Assembly: GCA_964035575.1 (NCBI GenBank)
Contig: OZ037837.1
Location: 1,426,001 to 1,490,000 of the forward strand
Reading direction: 5' to 3'
Origin: Rhynchopus sp. YZ270_cl-10
Taxonomy: Eukaryota > Euglenozoa > Diplonemea > Diplonemida > Diplonemidae
Length of the DNA: 64,000 bases
Made by a program: the position numbers and the translations under genes. The stretch's first letter is position 1, and each line of letters starts with the position of its first letter. Below the pieces are notes generated by a model. That model made no database searches. It saw only the letters and a list, made by a program, of their open reading frames with translations, and was not told the DNA's origin. Of this stretch, positions 30,600 to 39,905 are shown one piece after another.

Positions 30600-31847
30600 A
30601 TGGAGATATGGTTTGAATGCACAACATCTGGACAACGCTGTGCTGCAGAGGTGGGGGAGGGTTGCAGTGCTGCAGATCTGCAGGAGCGTGCTGTTGCGGT
30701 GTTGTACCCACAGAGCGTGGTGTCGGCCGAGGCAGTGGGGCTGTGTGTGGATGGTGCTGATGGTGAGGTGCTGGCACCGGAGGTTCTGATTGCCCACACC
30801 GCACTGTGTGCAGGTGGGACTGTCTATATGAGCAGAAGGAAGCAGGACAGCAGTGGTGTGTGGGTGCCGCAGCGCTATACTGTGCGATCCATATCAAGAT
30901 TCGCAGACGTATGTGAGGGCACACTCGTGTTGGGTGGCCTAGACGCCGTCAGCATCAACCTCGTCACCACCAAGGTCACACCTCTGCTTCATATAGAAGC
31001 TTTTGCACAAGAAGGTTTGGGCAAGGTGATCAAGGTGGTTCTCATGCCACACCACATGGTATACTGCAGTTTACAGAGCGATACTGTGTACTTTAGACTG
31101 CGGGACAGCGGTGCAGAGGTTGTGGTACGTATGGCATGCAGGGTTGAGAGGCTTGTGGCCATGCGGGTCACCGAGGCGGTGCTGATTGGGACGAATGGGC
31201 ACATCGTACAGTACTCCTGCGAGGGGGTGAAGATGCGTACCATTGATCACTCTGAGTATTCCTTGGGGTACCCCTTTGCAGTGTCACCCTGCGAGACCCT
31301 GTTGTTGAGCAACGGATACCCGACCGTTATGGTGTTCCGTCTGGACACCCCTGAGCTGAGTGTGGTGCACCGTGTGGACACAGGACAGTCCCAGTCGCTC
31401 TGTTTGCGGCCGTTGTTTTCGCCCGACGCAAGCCTCGCAGTGTTGAGCTGTGGCAACAACCACACCGTGCGCACCATTGACATCGTCTCCGGGCAGGCCC
31501 TCTGCACACTGCCCAGTGAAGACCTTATATGTGGTGCCTGTTTCAGTGCGTGCTCGCGATACCTCTTCACGGCCTCTACCAGGAGTGTGCAGCAGTGGGA
31601 CGCACGCAGTGGAGCTCCCATGGGACGCATCGACGCTGAACACGCGCGGTCTGTGCATGCCTCGACAGACGGGAGCAGGCTGGTCGTTGTCGGAAGAGTC
31701 ATCTCGGTACTTGACATTGCTGCCTTCAACATGCAGGTGTCAGAGGAGGACGCCCTGCAACATGGTCCACCTCGTCCCCTTCCCATTCCCAGTCCCAAAC
31801 GAACTGTTGTGGCAACGGAGTCACGCTGCAGGTGTGTGTGTTCGTGA
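30600..31847 (+). CDS. Ubiquitin-like + beta-propeller protein, copy b
   Basis: 415 aa. Residues 1-~90 are almost identical to copy a. The first propeller loop is the long type (LLHIEAFAQEGLGKVIK); later segments read GQSQSLCLRPLFSPD, PSEDLICGACF and TASTRSVQQWDARSGAPM. The C-terminus has an extra proline-rich insert (RPLPIPSPKRTVVATES) before RCRCVCS. After the stop, a second frame stays open to 32077 and encodes the same peptide that is fused onto copy c (see 33135-34592). The VTEAVLIG substitution (Ala for Thr) is unique to this copy. Confidence 0.85.
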   Translation: MEIWFECTTSGQRCAAEVGEGCSAADLQERAVAVLYPQSVVSAEAVGLCVDGADGEVLAPEVLIAHTALCAGGTVYMSRRKQDSSGVWVPQRYTVRSISRFADVCEGTLVLGGLDAVSINLVTTKVTPLLHIEAFAQEGLGKVIKVVLMPHHMVYCSLQSDTVYFRLRDSGAEVVVRMACRVERLVAMRVTEAVLIGTNGHIVQYSCEGVKMRTIDHSEYSLGYPFAVSPCETLLLSNGYPTVMVFRLDTPELSVVHRVDTGQSQSLCLRPLFSPDASLAVLSCGNNHTVRTIDIVSGQALCTLPSEDLICGACFSACSRYLFTASTRSVQQWDARSGAPMGRIDAEHARSVHASTDGSRLVVVGRVISVLDIAAFNMQVSEEDALQHGPPRPLPIPSPKRTVVATESRCRCVCS

Positions 31848-32107
31848 AGGGGAAGGTGTCGGCATTGGTAGAGGGAGCATGGGCTGACTGCGTGACTCAC
31901 TCTGCTGCATACGACGCTCCTCAAGGGGCGAACGAAAAAAGCAGATGGCAGAGGCACAGGTGCGGGCAGAGACGAGACGGAAGGAGGTGGACAACTAACA
32001 CAGGACAGTGGGGAAAACTATATCATCTGAAGATCATACGAAGAAACCGTTTCCCACGACTTGTTTTTCTAAAATGAGGAAAGGTCTACTGTTGAACGAA
32101 TGGAAAG

Positions 32108-32504
32108 TACCGTGATCGTAAAAATTCTGGGAAGTAAAAATGTCCCAAGTTTCAGATTTTCCCCCAATTGTCCCAGTTTTGTTACGTCCCAGAATTGTTC
32201 GGGCGGTTTTCCGGGTACTTGTCAATTCTTTGGGGGTGTGGGTAGTGGGGTGCGGCTGGTTGGCGGAGGGATCATAACCGGCCCAAGTATGTATATTTTT
32301 TTGTTTGTTGGACATGTTTGGGTTTGCACCGAAGTGCATGGGTGAGGGAGGGGGGAAGGTCACACAGACAACTCTGGGACGTAAATATTCTGGGACGTAA
32401 AAATGTCCCAAGTTTAAAAAAGTCCAAAATGTCCCAGTTTTATTACGTCCCAGAATATTTACGTCCCAAAAATTTTATGTCCCAGAATTTTTACGATTAC
32501 GGTA
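32108..32504. mobile_element. TA-flanked MITE 1
   Basis: Inverted ends TACCGTGATCGTAAAAATTC and its counterpart ending TTTTTACGATTACGGTA, with internal copies of GGGACGTAAAAATGTCCC-like units. The related empty site GAATGGAAAGTATATGAAAT (48926 region; also ~34614) shows that the insert lies between two TA dinucleotides duplicated from one. TA duplication is the Tc1/mariner pattern. 393 bp between the TAs; no coding capacity. Confidence 0.85.
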
Positions 32505-32654
32505 TATGAAATTGAGAATAGCTTTCCTTCAATAGTACTTCTCTCGTCATATCCTGAAGTCAGTTTCTAATATTCTTCTAGAACGTTTTGCACAAGAAAG
32601 CTGTACCCACTGTAGTTCAAAGATCTCCAGTGGAGATAGTCGAGACCTCGAAAA

Positions 32655-32945
32655 AAATATTTTGGAAATCTCGAAATTACATTTCACATTTTGTCGAGAC
32701 TCGAAAACACCCAAAACCACATCTCGCTCTGCACAAAGATCATCATACCACTGTGTGTATCGGTTTGTGTTGTTGCATCTTGCTTTCCCTTTTATGAGGT
32801 GACGAAGCACAGAGAGGCTTAGGTTCATCTCAACTCTTCTCCGTGTTACCCCTTCTCTTAAACATGCAAAGCAAAGGCTTCGGTGAGGCTGCTTACCCAA
32901 CCAAAGGATGTTGCAGCCATCCTATCTTCTCTCATGAGTCTGAAA
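32655..32945 (+). repeat. Array intergenic module
   Basis: Starts near TTTTGGAAATCTCGAAATTAC and runs to CATCCTATCTTCTCTCATG; near-identical to 44230-44515 and 49090-49470. Confidence 0.7.
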
Positions 32946-33134
32946 AATAAAACAAAAACAAGATCCCACCCCATAAACCATTTCGACATCACACAACCCC
33001 TCCCTATGTAGCTAGGAGGTGCACATTCATCTTCCAAAAGCGACCTTTGTTCCATTCACTCAAACATCCCCCATCCACTCAGCACACCGACACCCTGCTT
33101 CTCCCACCGCCCCCTCTCAGACAGTGACCACACA

Positions 33135-34592
33135 ATGGAGATATGGTTTGAATGCACAACATCTGGACAACGCTGTGCTGCAGAGGTGGGGGAGGGTTGC
33201 AGTGCTGCAGATCTGCAGGAGCGTGCTGTTGCGGTGTTGTACCCACAGAGCGTGGTGTCGGCCGAGGCAGTGGGGCTGTGTGTGGATGGTGCTGATGGTG
33301 AGGTGCTGGCACCGGAGGTTCTGATTGCCCGCACCGCACTGTGTGCAGGCGGGACTGTCTACGTACGCAAGCAGGACAGCAGTGGTGTGTGGGTGCCGCG
33401 GCGCTATGCTATGAATGATATACAATATTCTGTGCAAGTCTCCTTCGGAGACGTATGCGAGGACACACTCGTGTTGGGTGGCGAACACGCCGTCAGCATC
33501 AACCTCGTCACCACCGAGGTCACACCTCTCCCTCCAGTCGGCTCAATTATGTCCAAAGTGGTTCTCATGCCACACCACATCGTCTACAGCAGTGCGCGGA
33601 GCAATGCTGTGTACTTTAGACCACGGGACAGCGGTGCAGAGGTTGTGGTACGTATGGCAGGCACAGTTGAGAGGCTTGTGGCCATGCGGGTCACCGAGAC
33701 GGTGCTGATTGGGACCAGTGAGCACATCGTACAGTACTCCTGTGAGGGGGTGAAGATGCGTACCATTGATCAGTGTGGGTGTTCATTTGCAGTGTCACCC
33801 TGCGAGACCCTGTTGTTGAGCAACCACCCTGCTGTTGTGGTGTACCGTCTGAACACCCCTGAGCTGCGTGAGGTGCACCGTGTGGACACAGGGATGGGTG
33901 TGTCGTTCTTTTTGCAGCCATCGTTTTCGCCCGACTCAAGCCTCGCAGTGTTGAGCTGTGGCGACAACCACACCGTGCGCACCATTGACATCGTCTCAGG
34001 GCGGGCCCTCTGCACACTGCCCACTGGAGAGCACGAGATACGTGGTGCCTGTTTCAGTGCATGCTCGCGATACCTCTTCACGGTTACTCTCAAGAAGGTG
34101 CAGCAGTGGGACGCACGCAGTGGAGCCCCCATGGGTTGCACCCAGGTCAATTTCGCGTGGTCTGTGCATGCCTCGACAGACGGGCGCAGGCTGGTCGTTG
34201 TCGGAAGCGCAATCTCGGTGCTCGACATTGCTGCCATCAACATGCAGGTGTCAGAGCAGGACGCCCTGCAACATGGTCCACCTCGTCCCCTTCTCATTCC
34301 CAGAACCAAACGAAGTGTTGCGTCAAGGGAGTCACGGTGCAGGTGTGTGTTCGTGAAGGGGAAGGTGTCGGCATTGGTAGAGGGAGCATGGGCTGACTGC
34401 AAGGTGACTCACTCTGCTGCATACGACGCTCCTCAAGGGGCGAACGAAAAAAGCAGATGGCAGAGGCACAGGTGCGGGCAGAGACGAGACGGAAGGAGGT
34501 GGACAACTAACACAGGACAGTGGGGAAAGCTATATCATCTTGCAGGCGGAAAACGAAGAAACCGTTTCCCACGACTTGTTTTTCTAAAATGA
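33135..34592 (+). CDS. Ubiquitin-like + beta-propeller protein, copy c, with extended C-terminus
   Basis: 485 aa, 70-90 residues longer than its paralogues. The GT run at the usual 3' end is one GT unit shorter (CAGGTGTGTGTTCG instead of CAGGTGTGTGTGTTCG). The frame therefore misses the TGA and continues for ~85 residues (VKGKVSALVEGAWADCK ... RLVFLK), a basic, Arg/Trp/Lys-rich tail. The head domain lacks two residues after VYV (VRKQ for VSRRKQ). The propeller has the short first loop (PPVGSIMSK), RTIDQCGCSFAV with a deletion where others have SLGYP, and TVTLKKVQQWDARSGAPMGCTQVNFAWS, unlike any other copy. Confidence 0.8.
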   Translation: MEIWFECTTSGQRCAAEVGEGCSAADLQERAVAVLYPQSVVSAEAVGLCVDGADGEVLAPEVLIARTALCAGGTVYVRKQDSSGVWVPRRYAMNDIQYSVQVSFGDVCEDTLVLGGEHAVSINLVTTEVTPLPPVGSIMSKVVLMPHHIVYSSARSNAVYFRPRDSGAEVVVRMAGTVERLVAMRVTETVLIGTSEHIVQYSCEGVKMRTIDQCGCSFAVSPCETLLLSNHPAVVVYRLNTPELREVHRVDTGMGVSFFLQPSFSPDSSLAVLSCGDNHTVRTIDIVSGRALCTLPTGEHEIRGACFSACSRYLFTVTLKKVQQWDARSGAPMGCTQVNFAWSVHASTDGRRLVVVGSAISVLDIAAINMQVSEQDALQHGPPRPLLIPRTKRSVASRESRCRCVFVKGKVSALVEGAWADCKVTHSAAYDAPQGANEKSRWQRHRCGQRRDGRRWTTNTGQWGKLYHLAGGKRRNRFPRLVFLK

Positions 34593-35589
34593 GGAAAGGT
34601 CTACTGTTGAACGAATGGACAGTATATGACATTGAGAATAGTACTTCTCTCGTCATATCCTGAAGTCAGTTTCTAATATTCTTCTCGAACGTTTTGCACA
34701 AGAAAGCTGTACCCACTGTGGTTCAAAGATCTCCAGCGGGGATAGTCGAGACCTCGAAAATAATAAAAACCCCGTTCGTCTTGTTGTTTAGTTGGTACGC
34801 TACCCACGTAATACGCATTTTTCTCTCAAAAACACCCAGAATGGATGTCAAAAAGGAAAAAACCCTTAACCTGAAGTACAGAAATGAGGTGAGTGCACAA
34901 TAGAAAGGGAGGGGAATAAACCAAAAGTCTCAGACGTTTGAATCATTTCCCACCACAAAGTATTTGTCCTAATAAAAAAACATTTTGGAAATCTCGAAAT
35001 TACATTTCACATTTTGTCGAGACTTGAAAACACCCAAAACCACATCTCGCTCTGCACAAAGATCATCATACCACTGTGTGTATCGGTTTGTGTTGTTGCA
35101 TCTTGCTTTCCCTTTTATGAGGTGACGAAGCACAGAGAGGCTTAGGTTCATCCATTCCTTTCTCCATTTTTCTAATCCGGGTCGGGTTGGAGTAGAGCCA
35201 CATTTCACCGACAGGTCGAGGTGTGTGCGTTTCACCACAACCTCTCCCTTTTGTCTTTATTGTTTTTATTGCTTTATCGTTTGCGGGGGTGGGGGAAAAA
35301 AATAAAGTCCTAGTAGAACCTAACTTATATGAGTGTAGCTCTGTTAGCAGCCACGTATAAAACCAATTTCCCGAACAATTTACACAAAAATGCTACTAAA
35401 AACGTAAAAAGGCGCTTTTTTGTGTGATACGCAAAATCCCAAAACCACCGCGACAGTTGATGTGGGAGGGATAAAGAGACGCCAGCCCCTTCCCACCATT
35501 TTGTGCCCCGTCCTTCTTCCCTGCCCCCCACCACGCCATACACACACAGGGGTTGCGTCAAAACACAGACATTACAGTGAGAGGTTGAC
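34593..35589. other. Intergenic between copy c and the second MDITGHFE gene
   Basis: Holds a piece matching the transporter intron in inverse (34786-34815), an array module (34978-35155) and inverted R6 (35150-35300). No gene seen. Confidence 0.6.
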
Positions 35590-36681
35590 ATGGACATCAC
35601 AGGACACTTCGAGTCTGCAAGCTGTGTGATAGAAGTGGACGGGAACGACACGCTTGCACAGGTGAAGGGGAAGCTTCTTGCGGAGCTTGGCGTGCCACGT
35701 GCTCGGCATGTTGGTGTGCGGATGAGAGGCGGTGGCGACATTGGGGACGAGGACGTGCGCATCTGCGACACGGCAATCGATGAGGGGTGTGCTGTGGAGC
35801 TGTACTGCAGAAGCAGCATCAGTCCTGGGGTGATCCCACACGTGGAAGGGCCGTTCTCCCTCACACTCTCCCCGTGTGATAGGTACCTTGCAGTGGTATG
35901 CGATGAGGGTGTGTCTGTGTACGACACGGAAACACATGAGAAGTGGTGCACCTTCCGATTGGAAGGCAACATATACACAGCGTTCTCACCGTGCAGTGAG
36001 TGGATCTCCTGCAACAACCGTGGCACGGAGTGCATCGAAGTTCGTCGTGTGAGGACCGGTGCATTGGAGCACTCCGTTGCTTGTGGTGTTGTTCCTGGAT
36101 ACATGCGTGTCACTGCATGGTCTCCCTGTGGGACAATGCTGTTGTCGGGCCCGCAGGTGTGGGACATTGCAACAGGTCGTGTTGTGCATGAGTGGCCTAA
36201 CGTAGGGGACAGCTTCGAGGACTGCTACGGTGCCTTTGGTGTGGCTGGCAACAAGATGGTGACGTTTGGGGGTGGAATGCGAGTCAGGATCTGGGACTAC
36301 ACGACAGGAACGGAGGTGCGTGCTCTTGTGGGTCCGAGTTGTCCGAATAATGTGTCATTGGCGCCGAACCAGCGTTTCGTTGCAGCGTGCTTCAACGACA
36401 GTGTGCGTGTCTGGGATATTGAAACAGGTGAATGTGTATTTGAACACGTGTCAGGTTCTGACACCACATGGGCGGATGTCGCAGTGTCCAATGACGTTGT
36501 TGCTGCTTACCGCTCCTGCAGGAAAACCGTGACTCTGTGGTCCATCTCAACAGCAAAGCAGTTGTGGTCCTCTGCTGAGATTAATTGTGTGTTCGGTCTG
36601 GCACTGAGCAGCTGTGGAGGTGTGCTGATGCACGCAGAGGAGGACGGTGTTCATATCATCGACATCTCACACCTGACGTGA
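35590..36681 (+). CDS. Ubiquitin-like + WD40 repeat protein, MDITGHFE family, copy 2
   Basis: 363 aa. The ubiquitin-like part (1-75) is close to the copy at 24767, while the propeller is strongly diverged: for example VSVYDTETHEKWCTFRL, VRIWDYTTGTEVRALVG, VRVWDIETGECVFEHVS, VTLWSISTAKQLWSSAE and the end GVHIIDISHLT. About seven blades are expected from the spacing. The leader (35505-35589, GCCCCGTCCTTCTTCCCTGC ... GAGAGGTTGACATGG) is repeated at 36764-36850 just downstream, and its last part again at 39710-39723, without the gene. No transposon sits before this copy, unlike copy 1. Confidence 0.85.
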   Translation: MDITGHFESASCVIEVDGNDTLAQVKGKLLAELGVPRARHVGVRMRGGGDIGDEDVRICDTAIDEGCAVELYCRSSISPGVIPHVEGPFSLTLSPCDRYLAVVCDEGVSVYDTETHEKWCTFRLEGNIYTAFSPCSEWISCNNRGTECIEVRRVRTGALEHSVACGVVPGYMRVTAWSPCGTMLLSGPQVWDIATGRVVHEWPNVGDSFEDCYGAFGVAGNKMVTFGGGMRVRIWDYTTGTEVRALVGPSCPNNVSLAPNQRFVAACFNDSVRVWDIETGECVFEHVSGSDTTWADVAVSNDVVAAYRSCRKTVTLWSISTAKQLWSSAEINCVFGLALSSCGGVLMHAEEDGVHIIDISHLT

Positions 36682-37032
36682 AGTGGATTCAGGGTTTTGT
36701 GTGACATACATTATTGCGAAAGGGATAAAGAGAAGCCAGACCCTCCCTTCCCACCATTTTGTGCCCCGTCCTTCTTCCCTGCCCCCCACCACGCCATACA
36801 CACACAAGAGTTGCGTCAAAACACAGACATTACAGTGAGAGGTTGACATGGACGTTTTTTGTGACGCCCCTCCCTATGTGTTCTTGGATCGCTGCAGACC
36901 GTATTGTAGATAGGAGGTGCACATTCATCTTCCAAAAGCAACCTTTGTTCCATTCACTCAAACATCCCCCATCCACTCAGGACACCGACACCCTGCTTCT
37001 CCCACCGCCCCCTCTCAGACAGTGACCACACA
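36682..37032. repeat. Leader of the MDITGHFE gene duplicated before copy d
   Basis: 36723-36850 repeats 35470-35593 (GGGATAAAGAG... GTTGACATGG). The ATGGAC is kept but followed by unrelated GTTTTTTGTGACGCCC, so only the upstream part and the first codons were copied. 36842-37032 recurs at 39714-39905 before copy e. Confidence 0.7.
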
Positions 37033-38253
37033 ATGGAGATATGGTTTGAATGCACAACATCTGGACAACGCTGTGCTGCAGAGGTGGGGGAGGGTTGCAG
37101 TGCTGCAGATCTGCAGGAGCGTGCTGTTGCGGTGTTGTACCCACAGAGCGTGGTGTCGGCCGAGGCAGTGGGGCTGTGTGTGGATGGTGCTGATGGTGAG
37201 GTGCTGGCACCGGAGGTTCTGATTGCCCACACCGCACTGTGTGCAGGCGGGACTGTCTATGTGAGCAGACGCAAGCAGGACAGCAGTGGTGTGTGGGTGC
37301 CGCAGCGCTATACTGTGCGATCCAGATCCATATTCGGGGGGGGAGACGTATGCGAGGACACACTCGTGTTGGCTGACCTAGACTCCGTCAGCATCAACCT
37401 CGTCACCACCAAGGTCACATCTCTCCCTCATATAGAAGCTTTTGCACATGAATATTTGGGCAAGGTTGTCAAGGTGGTTCTCATGCCACACCACATGGTA
37501 TACTACAGTTTACAGAGCAATGCTGTGCACTTTAGACCACGGGACAGCGGTGCAGAGGTTGTGGTACGTATGGCAGGCACAGTTGAGAGGCTTGTGGCCA
37601 TGCGGGTCACGGAGACGGTGCTGATTGGGACCACTTCCCATATCGTACAGTACTCTTGTGAAGGGGTGAAGATGCGTACCATTGATCACTCTGGGTGCTC
37701 TTTGGGGTGGTACCCCTTTGCAGTGTCACCCTGCGAGACCCTGTTGTTGAGCAACGGATACCCGACCGTTGTGGTGTACCGTCTGGACACCCCTGAGCTG
37801 AGTGTGGTGCACCGTGTGGACACAGGACAGTCCCGGTCGTCCTGTTTGCGTCCGTTGTTTTCGCCCGACTCAAGCCTCGCAGTGTTGAGCTGTGGCGACA
37901 AACACACCGTGCGCACCATTGACATCGTCTCCGGGCAGGCCCTCTGCACACTGCCCAGTGAAGACCTTATATGTGGTGCCTGTTTCAGTGCGTGCTCGCG
38001 ATACCTCTTCACGGCCTCTACCAGGAGTGTGCAGCAGTGGGACGCACGCAGTGGAGCTCCCATGGGACGCATCGACGCTGACCACGCGCAGTCTGTCCAT
38101 GCCTCGACAGACGGGAGCAGGCTGGTCGTTGTCGGAAACATCATCTCGGTGCTCGACATTGCTGCCTTCAACATGCGGGTGTCAGAGGAGGACGCCTTGC
38201 AACATGGTCCCCCAGCCGAGGAGTCACGTCGCAGTAGGTGTGTGTGTTCGTGA
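37033..38253 (+). CDS. Ubiquitin-like + beta-propeller protein, copy d
   Basis: 406 aa. Long first-loop type (PHIEAFAHEYLGKVVK) preceded by a glycine run unique to this copy (SIFGGGDVCED, from a G9 tract near 37336). The blade before it reads VLADLDSVSINL. The DHSGCSLGWYPFAV segment combines features of the SLGYP and GCSFAV types. C-terminus AEESRRSRCVCS as in copies a and f; stop TGA. Confidence 0.85.
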   Translation: MEIWFECTTSGQRCAAEVGEGCSAADLQERAVAVLYPQSVVSAEAVGLCVDGADGEVLAPEVLIAHTALCAGGTVYVSRRKQDSSGVWVPQRYTVRSRSIFGGGDVCEDTLVLADLDSVSINLVTTKVTSLPHIEAFAHEYLGKVVKVVLMPHHMVYYSLQSNAVHFRPRDSGAEVVVRMAGTVERLVAMRVTETVLIGTTSHIVQYSCEGVKMRTIDHSGCSLGWYPFAVSPCETLLLSNGYPTVVVYRLDTPELSVVHRVDTGQSRSSCLRPLFSPDSSLAVLSCGDKHTVRTIDIVSGQALCTLPSEDLICGACFSACSRYLFTASTRSVQQWDARSGAPMGRIDADHAQSVHASTDGSRLVVVGNIISVLDIAAFNMRVSEEDALQHGPPAEESRRSRCVCS

Positions 38254-39152
38254 AGGGGAGGGTGTGGCGACATTGCTTGTGAACAGACGTGGTGCGAATG
38301 TGTTGCTGTCCCTGACGTGTCCTGCCGCAGAGCAGCAGGGGTGGTTCGTTGGGTCGTGCTTCTGTGGCATGGGCCTGCGGGTGATTGAAGCTGTTTGTTG
38401 AGCTCAGTGAGATGAGCAAGAAAGGAATGTTAAAGCAATCTTTATCTGCTGTTGACTGGGAAATCGAGATCTCGAAAACGATTTTGGAAGTATCGAAATA
38501 TCATTTCACTTTCAGTCGAGACTCGAAACAAGAAACCCAAAACCACATCTCGCTCGCACAAAGATCTTTACACGACTGTGTTGTTGACTGTCGGTTTGTT
38601 TTATGTTTTCGGTGACATGACACTTGTGACATATGTGATCTGGGGTGAGGAAGCGTTCCAACTTGTCAACCTCTTCCTCAATTTACCTTTCACGCCTTTT
38701 TTACCCTCCCCCGTTTTAGATTCAACAGAGAGTGTACGTTAAGATTTTTATTGTATCTTTTATGAGGTGACCAACACAGAGAGGCTTAGGTTCATCTCAA
38801 CTCTTCTCTGTGTTACCCCTTCTCTTAAACATGCAAAGCAAAGGCTTCGGTGAGGCTGCTCACCCAACCAAAGGATATTGCAGCCATCCTATCTTCTCTC
38901 ATGGGTCTTGCAGCAGCACGGTGCCTCTTTGTTTCAGTCGGGTGTGCACACATGCACACTTTTATCCCTAGTAAACTTGTTTAAGCAGCTCTGCTGTGTC
39001 TTGGGGGTCTCTCGATTATTTTTTGGCCTCGCGTCCTGCATGTTTATTGTCCACTTGCATCTGCAAGGTTGGAAGAGGGTAACAGGGGAAACTCACTAAA
39101 AATCATTCGCTCACTCATCAGGATTTTTTGTGCTTCCCCGGGTTAGGACAAA
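38254..39152. repeat. Array intergenic modules with an internally deleted R1
   Basis: 38254-38420 repeats the 3' flank of copy f (45918-46095). 38440-38600 and 38755-38965 are the two halves of the intergenic module, separated by R1 (38609-38748), in which the 5' and 3' ends of R1 are directly joined at ATATGTGATCTGG. No gene seen. Confidence 0.65.
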
Positions 39153-39595
39153 TACCGTCTTTTGAAAAAATATGGACCAGAAATAACATGGACCAGAATA
39201 ATGATGGACCAGAACAATCATGGACCTTTTGGGATTTTTTTTTTTTATGGACCTATTTTTCTGGTCCGACATATGTGTGGGGTTTTTTTGTACTTGTCCA
39301 GAATTTTGACAGGGAGTCGCGCGCGCGAAGCGCGTGCGACGACCGCTTGTGTGGGGAGAAAGCTCGGAATGGGTCTACCGGGCCACATATAAGCCGAGAT
39401 GCCCCGCCAACGTGCGGTACCGAAAGCTCGGAATGGGTCTGAAAATGGACAAGTTCAAAAAAAAAAAGCCTAACACAGATGGACCAGAAATAACATGGAC
39501 CAGAACAATGATGGACCAGAACAATTATGGACTTTTTGGGATTTTTTTTTTTTATGGACCTATTTTTCTGGTCCATAATTTTTCAAAAGACGGTA
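39153..39595. mobile_element. TA-flanked MITE 2
   Basis: Ends TACCGTCTTTTGAAAAA and TTTTTCAAAAGACGGTA. A ~100-bp unit rich in TGGACCAGAA occurs as a direct repeat at 39174-39270 and 39478-39575, and each unit is itself fold-back (TGGACCAGAAATA ... TATTTTTCTGGTCC). The centre contains the GC-rich palindromic CGCGCGCGAAGCGCG stretch. The first six bases TACCGT are the same as in MITE 1, implying the same transposase source. No empty site was found in the window. Confidence 0.75.
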
Positions 39596-39905
39596 CTTTG
39601 TGGTGGTAAATAATGAAAACATCTGAGACTTGTAGTTTATTCTCTTGCCCTATTATTGTGCACTTTCTGTACTTCAGGCTGAGAGTTTTTCCCCCTTTTT
39701 ACCTGTGATAGGAGGTTGACATGGACGTTTTTTGTGACGCCCCTCCCTATGTGTTCTTGGATCGCTGCAGACCGTATTGTAGATAGGAGGTGCACATTCA
39801 TCTTCCAAAAGCAACCTTTGTTCCATTCACTCAAACATCCCCCATCCACTCAGGACACCGACACCCTGCTTCTCCCACCGCCCCCTCTCAGACAGTGACC
39901 ACACA

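Noticed and set aside
39174-39575. ~100-bp direct repeats that might be read as short LTRs
   Set aside because: The outer ends are inverted repeats with TA borders and there is no coding content, so a MITE explains it better.
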